From Gonium pectorale (taxonomy: Eukaryota; Chlorophyta; Chlorophyceae; Chlamydomonadales; Volvocaceae), in assembly GCA_001584585.1 (NCBI GenBank), contig LSYV01000178.1, positions 9,285 through 20,008 on the forward strand: a stretch of DNA of 10,724 nucleotides. The letters are read 5' to 3'. Positions 7,926 to 10,724 of this stretch are shown piece after piece. Position 1 is the first letter of the stretch, and each line of letters opens with the position of its first letter. Under the pieces are notes generated by a model, which ran no database searches, was not told where the DNA came from, and saw only the letters and a list, made by a program, of their open reading frames with translations. Position numbers and translations under genes: made by a program.

Positions 7926-7941
7926 CTGTAACCTTTTACAG
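7926..7941. other. palindrome carrying TGTAA on both strands
   Basis: CTGTAA-CCTT-TTACAG is an inverted repeat with 6-bp arms. It reads TGTAA on the plus strand and TGTAA on the minus strand. It could be a two-way polyadenylation element, or the 3' end of an intron (branch-point-like TGTAAC and a TTTTACAG acceptor). The near-identical motif at 3520-3540 sits inside an intron. Confidence 0.4.
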
Positions 7942-8249
7942 AAAAGAACCCTGGTATTCGGTTGCGGTACCACCGCAGTAATCGCTGAGCGCTGTCGGAC
8001 CGGTGGCAGTGACGACAACATCAACCTTGAAGCCTTGCAGTCCACCAGGCGAAGCCTGACATGATTACGATTATGAAGGAGGCCCCACCTGCTGAGGTGG
8101 CAGCCTATTTGCAGGCTGTCTGGGATACTAGGCACGCCATACTTCGGCGCCAGGCGCTGAAGCGGGGTAGAGACGGCAATCATGATCCTTTACCCCACCC
8201 CACCACTCGCATTTCGTCCATGGCCCCCCCGGCTTTGACGGACGTGTAA
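7942..8249 (+). pseudogene. two overlapping ORF remnants of unknown origin
   Basis: After TTTTACAG at 7941 one frame reads KRTLVFGCGTTAVIAERC and stops at TGA 8062-8064. A second frame starts with ATG at 8061, overlapping the stop as ATGA, and encodes 62 residues: MITIMKEAPPAEVAAYLQAV, a basic stretch RRQALKRGRD, and a stop TAA at 8247-8249. The second peptide has an amphipathic, protein-like composition and could also be entered from an acceptor at 8039-8040. TGTAACC is repeated at 8245 and 8252. It could be a frameshifted gene fragment, part of a retroelement or a real short gene. No family is recognised. Confidence 0.3.
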
Positions 8250-8743
8250 CCTGTAACCTGTAGCCTGACAAACCGCGTTAGCTGGTAAGCCGATCTTTGG
8301 GGTCGGGACGAACGTCACATGCCTTGATTGCACCCGCCCGCCCAACTGGAACCGTCGCGCCTTCGGGTGTGTATGGCCGTAGAGGCGGGCCCCCTCTTTC
8401 TCTGCAGGTTTCCCTTTTTTCGCGCTCTGTCAGTGGCCAACCCGTGGGTCAGTCGTGCCACTGGATTGAAGAACGCGTTAAGATCTGGCAAAATTACATA
8501 TGGATGCGACTGCAGAGTAAGGCGATGGAGTTTGTCCTTTAACTCACATTCTCGCCGTAGCAGCACGGGCGTACGGCATACGGCGTAGTTCGCCCGCCTC
8601 TTCTCATACTATGCTGGACTGAAAAGACTGCCACAGGTTAAATACTAGGCCACGTTCCCACGCTGGCGACAAGCAAGGTCAAACCTTTCGTCGCCTTAGC
8701 TGGCCTGATTGTATTGTATTCCATTCTCAACCCTGGAACAAAA
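8250..8743. other. upstream region of SRCR-B
   Basis: No gene seen. It holds two and a half TGTAACC heptamers at 8245-8264, repeat copy d, and CGTACGGCATACGGCGTAG at 8570-8588, whose CGTACGGC core recalls the palindrome at 7344. Short frames around 8297-8588 are translations of the repeat. Confidence 0.4.
8318..8408 (+). repeat. dispersed repeat, copy d
   Basis: It starts CATGCCTTG and continues through ACTGGAA, CCTTCGGGTGTGTATG and GCCGTAGAGGC, ending in CCCTCTTTCTCTGCAG. Only the right arm of the hairpin core is intact. Its tail resembles a splice acceptor, as does the tail of copy b read on the minus strand (TTTTTTTGCAG). Confidence 0.7.
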
Positions 8744-8775
8744 TATATAAGCGAATAGCACAGTATAATAGCGAA
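8744..8775 (+). promoter_or_regulatory. TATA box and core promoter of SRCR-B
   Basis: A canonical TATATAA at 8744-8750 lies 105 bp upstream of the ATG at 8849. ATAGCGAA at 8768-8775 also occurs just downstream of the TATA-like element of SRCR-A. Transcription would start near 8775, giving a 5' leader of about 75 bases. Confidence 0.6.
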
Positions 8776-8848
8776 GGGCTTGGACGATAGACACGCGCTC
8801 TGGCGAAGGGTAGCCACGGAGAAGCCGCGCACGGGCTACCGGTATACA

Positions 8849-10627
8849 ATGCGACTGTTTCTGGCGCTGACGTTCTTGCTCCTGCTCGCTCAGCTATCAT
8901 GCGGTGAGTAAGGTCCCCAGTGTGCCCTGCCATGGATGGGTGCAAACCCAACGCGCTGCGGGAAATCATTTGTTTGCACCCGTCCCCCCTGTGCGCGCGT
9001 CACCGCCCTTGCTCTGCCCGCAGGCGCCAAGGTCCGGAACCCTCCACGGCCACCACCGTTGGCGGCCCCGCCTCAAAAGCGGATCCGACCGCCGTCCCCT
9101 CGGCCCCCGCCTACTCCTCGCCCGCCACCCCCCAGCCCCCCGAAGCCGCCACGCCGGCCACGTGTCCCGTCTCCACCTCCGCCCACCTACCGTCGTAAGA
9201 CACCGGAGTGGGCTTGCATGGGACGCTCCGTCCGCCGTTGGGCAGGGTTCATTGCCTGGGGCCAGGCCGCCTTGGGCAGCCTACCCTCTCCCCCTTGTAC
9301 ACCCCAGCTTCACCCCACGTGCATAGCGTACAACCCACGACGGCTTACCGCTCCCAGCCTCTGGCTGCATCGCCTTTTGGGTCCCTATCCGCCACCTACC
9401 CTCGTATCTACCTGCCTCTCCCCCCGTCTCATCAACCGATCCTGCGCAGGCGAGTACTACGGGGTCCGGCTTGCGGGCGGCTCGGGCACGGCTGGGCGGC
9501 TGGAGGTGCGGGCAGGAAGCAGGATCTCCGATTGGGTGCCCGTGTGCGATGACGACAACTTCAGGAGCAGTGAAGGGTCCCAGCGTGACTACCCAAAGGT
9601 GATGAGCCCTGGACGGCCGACGGATCCGCCCCACCCGTTAATTAGAGCGCAGGAGATCGCATTCCGTCAACTCAACAGCCGTCGAGCCAAGGGTCGAGGG
9701 ATGCATGCAGAAAGGGGTTCCCGTGGGTTTACATTGACTGGGGACCCAGCACGACTGCACGTGGAGGAGACCGGGCGGCGGTGCGACCGGGCAGTTCGTT
9801 GGCGAACGCAGCATGCGCTGGCACTGGGGCTCCAGGGCTTGGCGGGGTCCGCAATTCGTCTGTCGGATGGACAAGTACACCGGCCTAACGACCTGCAGTC
9901 GTCGTGCCTGCGCTGCGCCTCTTGCAATCATGCATGGTGTCATCTCGCGCTGCCCAGCTTGGCCCATACTCCGGTCCGCTGTTGGGCCCAGCCGCCGTGC
10001 TCCCGCACCATGCAAGGCCCCGCCTCATCGTGCCGTGCTTCCCTCCTCCTCCCCCTTTTCAGATCATGTGCCAGCTCCTGGGCTACCCGTACGGCAGACA
10101 CACCTACTCGGACGAGCTCATCTACCGGCCCGGGGACGCCTCGCTGTAAGTGGTGGCACACGCCACCCGCCTGCCCTGTCCGGTCCTGCATCAGCACCTG
10201 CGGCTCCCCACTCCCCCTCTGACGGGAAACTCCGCTTATATGCGGACAGCATCGGACCGTTTGGCGTGCGCAGGGGCGCCCGGAGCTGGTCCCTATTGCG
10301 AGGGATTGGAGAGCCCTCATGGTCCTGAGGTGCGCCGCCCATACACGTGCCACCCGCGCAGGAGCCGGCCCGTAAAGATGAACTACTGCTCTGCCAAGAG
10401 CAGCTCCGAAGGCGACCGGCGCCTCCTAGGCCGGGGTGGGAAGGGCAGCGACGCCGGCGGGGCGGTGGCGGGCGAGGGCGGTTTGTCCGTCGTGCCGGGC
10501 AACCGGCGGCAGCTGGTCAGCCCCCTCATCGGGTACATAGACACGGCACCTGACGCCCTTTACGAGTGCCAGGTGCAGAGCGGCCTTTGCGATAAGACCG
10601 GGCCACTGGTGGCTCTCGAGTGTTCAC
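8849..10627 (+). CDS. SRCR-B: secreted protein with Pro-rich stalk and SRCR domain (3' partial)
   Basis: Five exons keep frame: 8849-8903, 9024-9194, 9450-9598, 10063-10145 and 10362-10627 (724 nt, 241 codons plus one base). Intron phases are 1, 1, 0, 2, 1, as in SRCR-A. Residues 1-19 are a signal peptide (MRLFLALTFLLLLAQLSCG); residues 20-75 are a Pro/Arg-rich stalk (PPSPRPPPTPRPPPPSPPKP). The SRCR domain (79-241) opens YYGVRLAGGSG and closes CDKTGPLVALEC, with cysteines at 108, 128, 162, 222, 229 and 240, a group-A-like count. Exon 4 is 83 bp, like that of SRCR-A, and its product matches at 21 of 28 residues (MCQLLGY..YGR...S.EL.YR.GDASL). Residues 163-221 carry a Gly-rich insertion that aligns poorly with the paralog. 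The last donor, GTGAGC at 10628, shows the gene continues past the window, probably into a second SRCR domain. Extracellular or wall location is inferred. Confidence 0.9.
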
Positions 10628-10724
10628 GTGAGCGGGGAGGGATGGAGGGGGGACGGGGGGGGGTGGCGCAGCGATTGCAGTGGTTGTTTGCGGCGCGAGG
10701 ACGCCTCAGGGCCTTACCGGTCCC

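Noticed and set aside
8245..8264. Possible telomere-like array from TGTAACC, TGTAACC, TGTAGCC
   Set aside because: Only two and a half units, and volvocine telomere repeats are TTTTAGGG-type; more likely a local duplication around a TGTAA signal.
8936..10222. 428-codon continuous plus-strand frame read as a single-exon gene
   Set aside because: It includes introns 2 and 3 of SRCR-B. Splice sites, phases and the paralog show that exons 2 and 3 are embedded in it, and the signal peptide exon lies outside.

Overview
The window looks like nuclear DNA of a volvocine or Chlamydomonas-like green alga. The coding parts are very GC-rich (83% in 421-480). Genes are split by many short GT-AG introns with GTGAGT, GTGCGT, GTAAGC or GTGGGT donors. 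TGTAA polyadenylation motifs occur downstream of genes. The best-supported proteins are secreted, with a proline-rich stalk and scavenger receptor cysteine-rich (SRCR) domains, a combination known from these algae. I see no prokaryotic operon, CRISPR array, rRNA or tRNA.

Layout, left to right. 330-1420 (+) holds the last two exons of a RING-finger protein, a probable E3 ubiquitin ligase whose 5' part is unresolved; its 3' UTR probably runs to TGTAA at 1994-1998. 2542-5431 (+) holds seven exons of a secreted SRCR protein (SRCR-A): signal peptide, Pro-rich stalk, one complete SRCR domain and the first half of a second. Its 3' end is uncertain. 5660-6470 is a confusing stretch with a possible transmembrane terminal exon, a minus-strand open frame ending at 5913 and a plus-strand two-exon candidate starting at 6052. 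About 6880-8740 is lower in GC (28/60 in 7081-7140) and has no confident gene; it carries repeat copies and ORF remnants. 8849-10627 (+) holds five exons of a second SRCR protein (SRCR-B), which runs off the right edge.

SRCR-A and SRCR-B are tandem paralogs. Five successive introns (the fifth cut by the window edge in B) sit at equivalent positions with the same phases (1, 1, 0, 2, 1). Exon 4 is 83 bp in both, and the six SRCR cysteines match. Each has a TATA-like element just over 100 bp upstream of its ATG.

A dispersed non-coding repeat of about 90-135 bp, with a short hairpin core in its best copies, occurs at least four times (1781-1871, 5661-5793 inverted, 7610-7740, 8318-8408). I do not recognise it as a named family. 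All exon models come from reading splice motifs, phase and protein motifs by eye, without transcripts or database searches.
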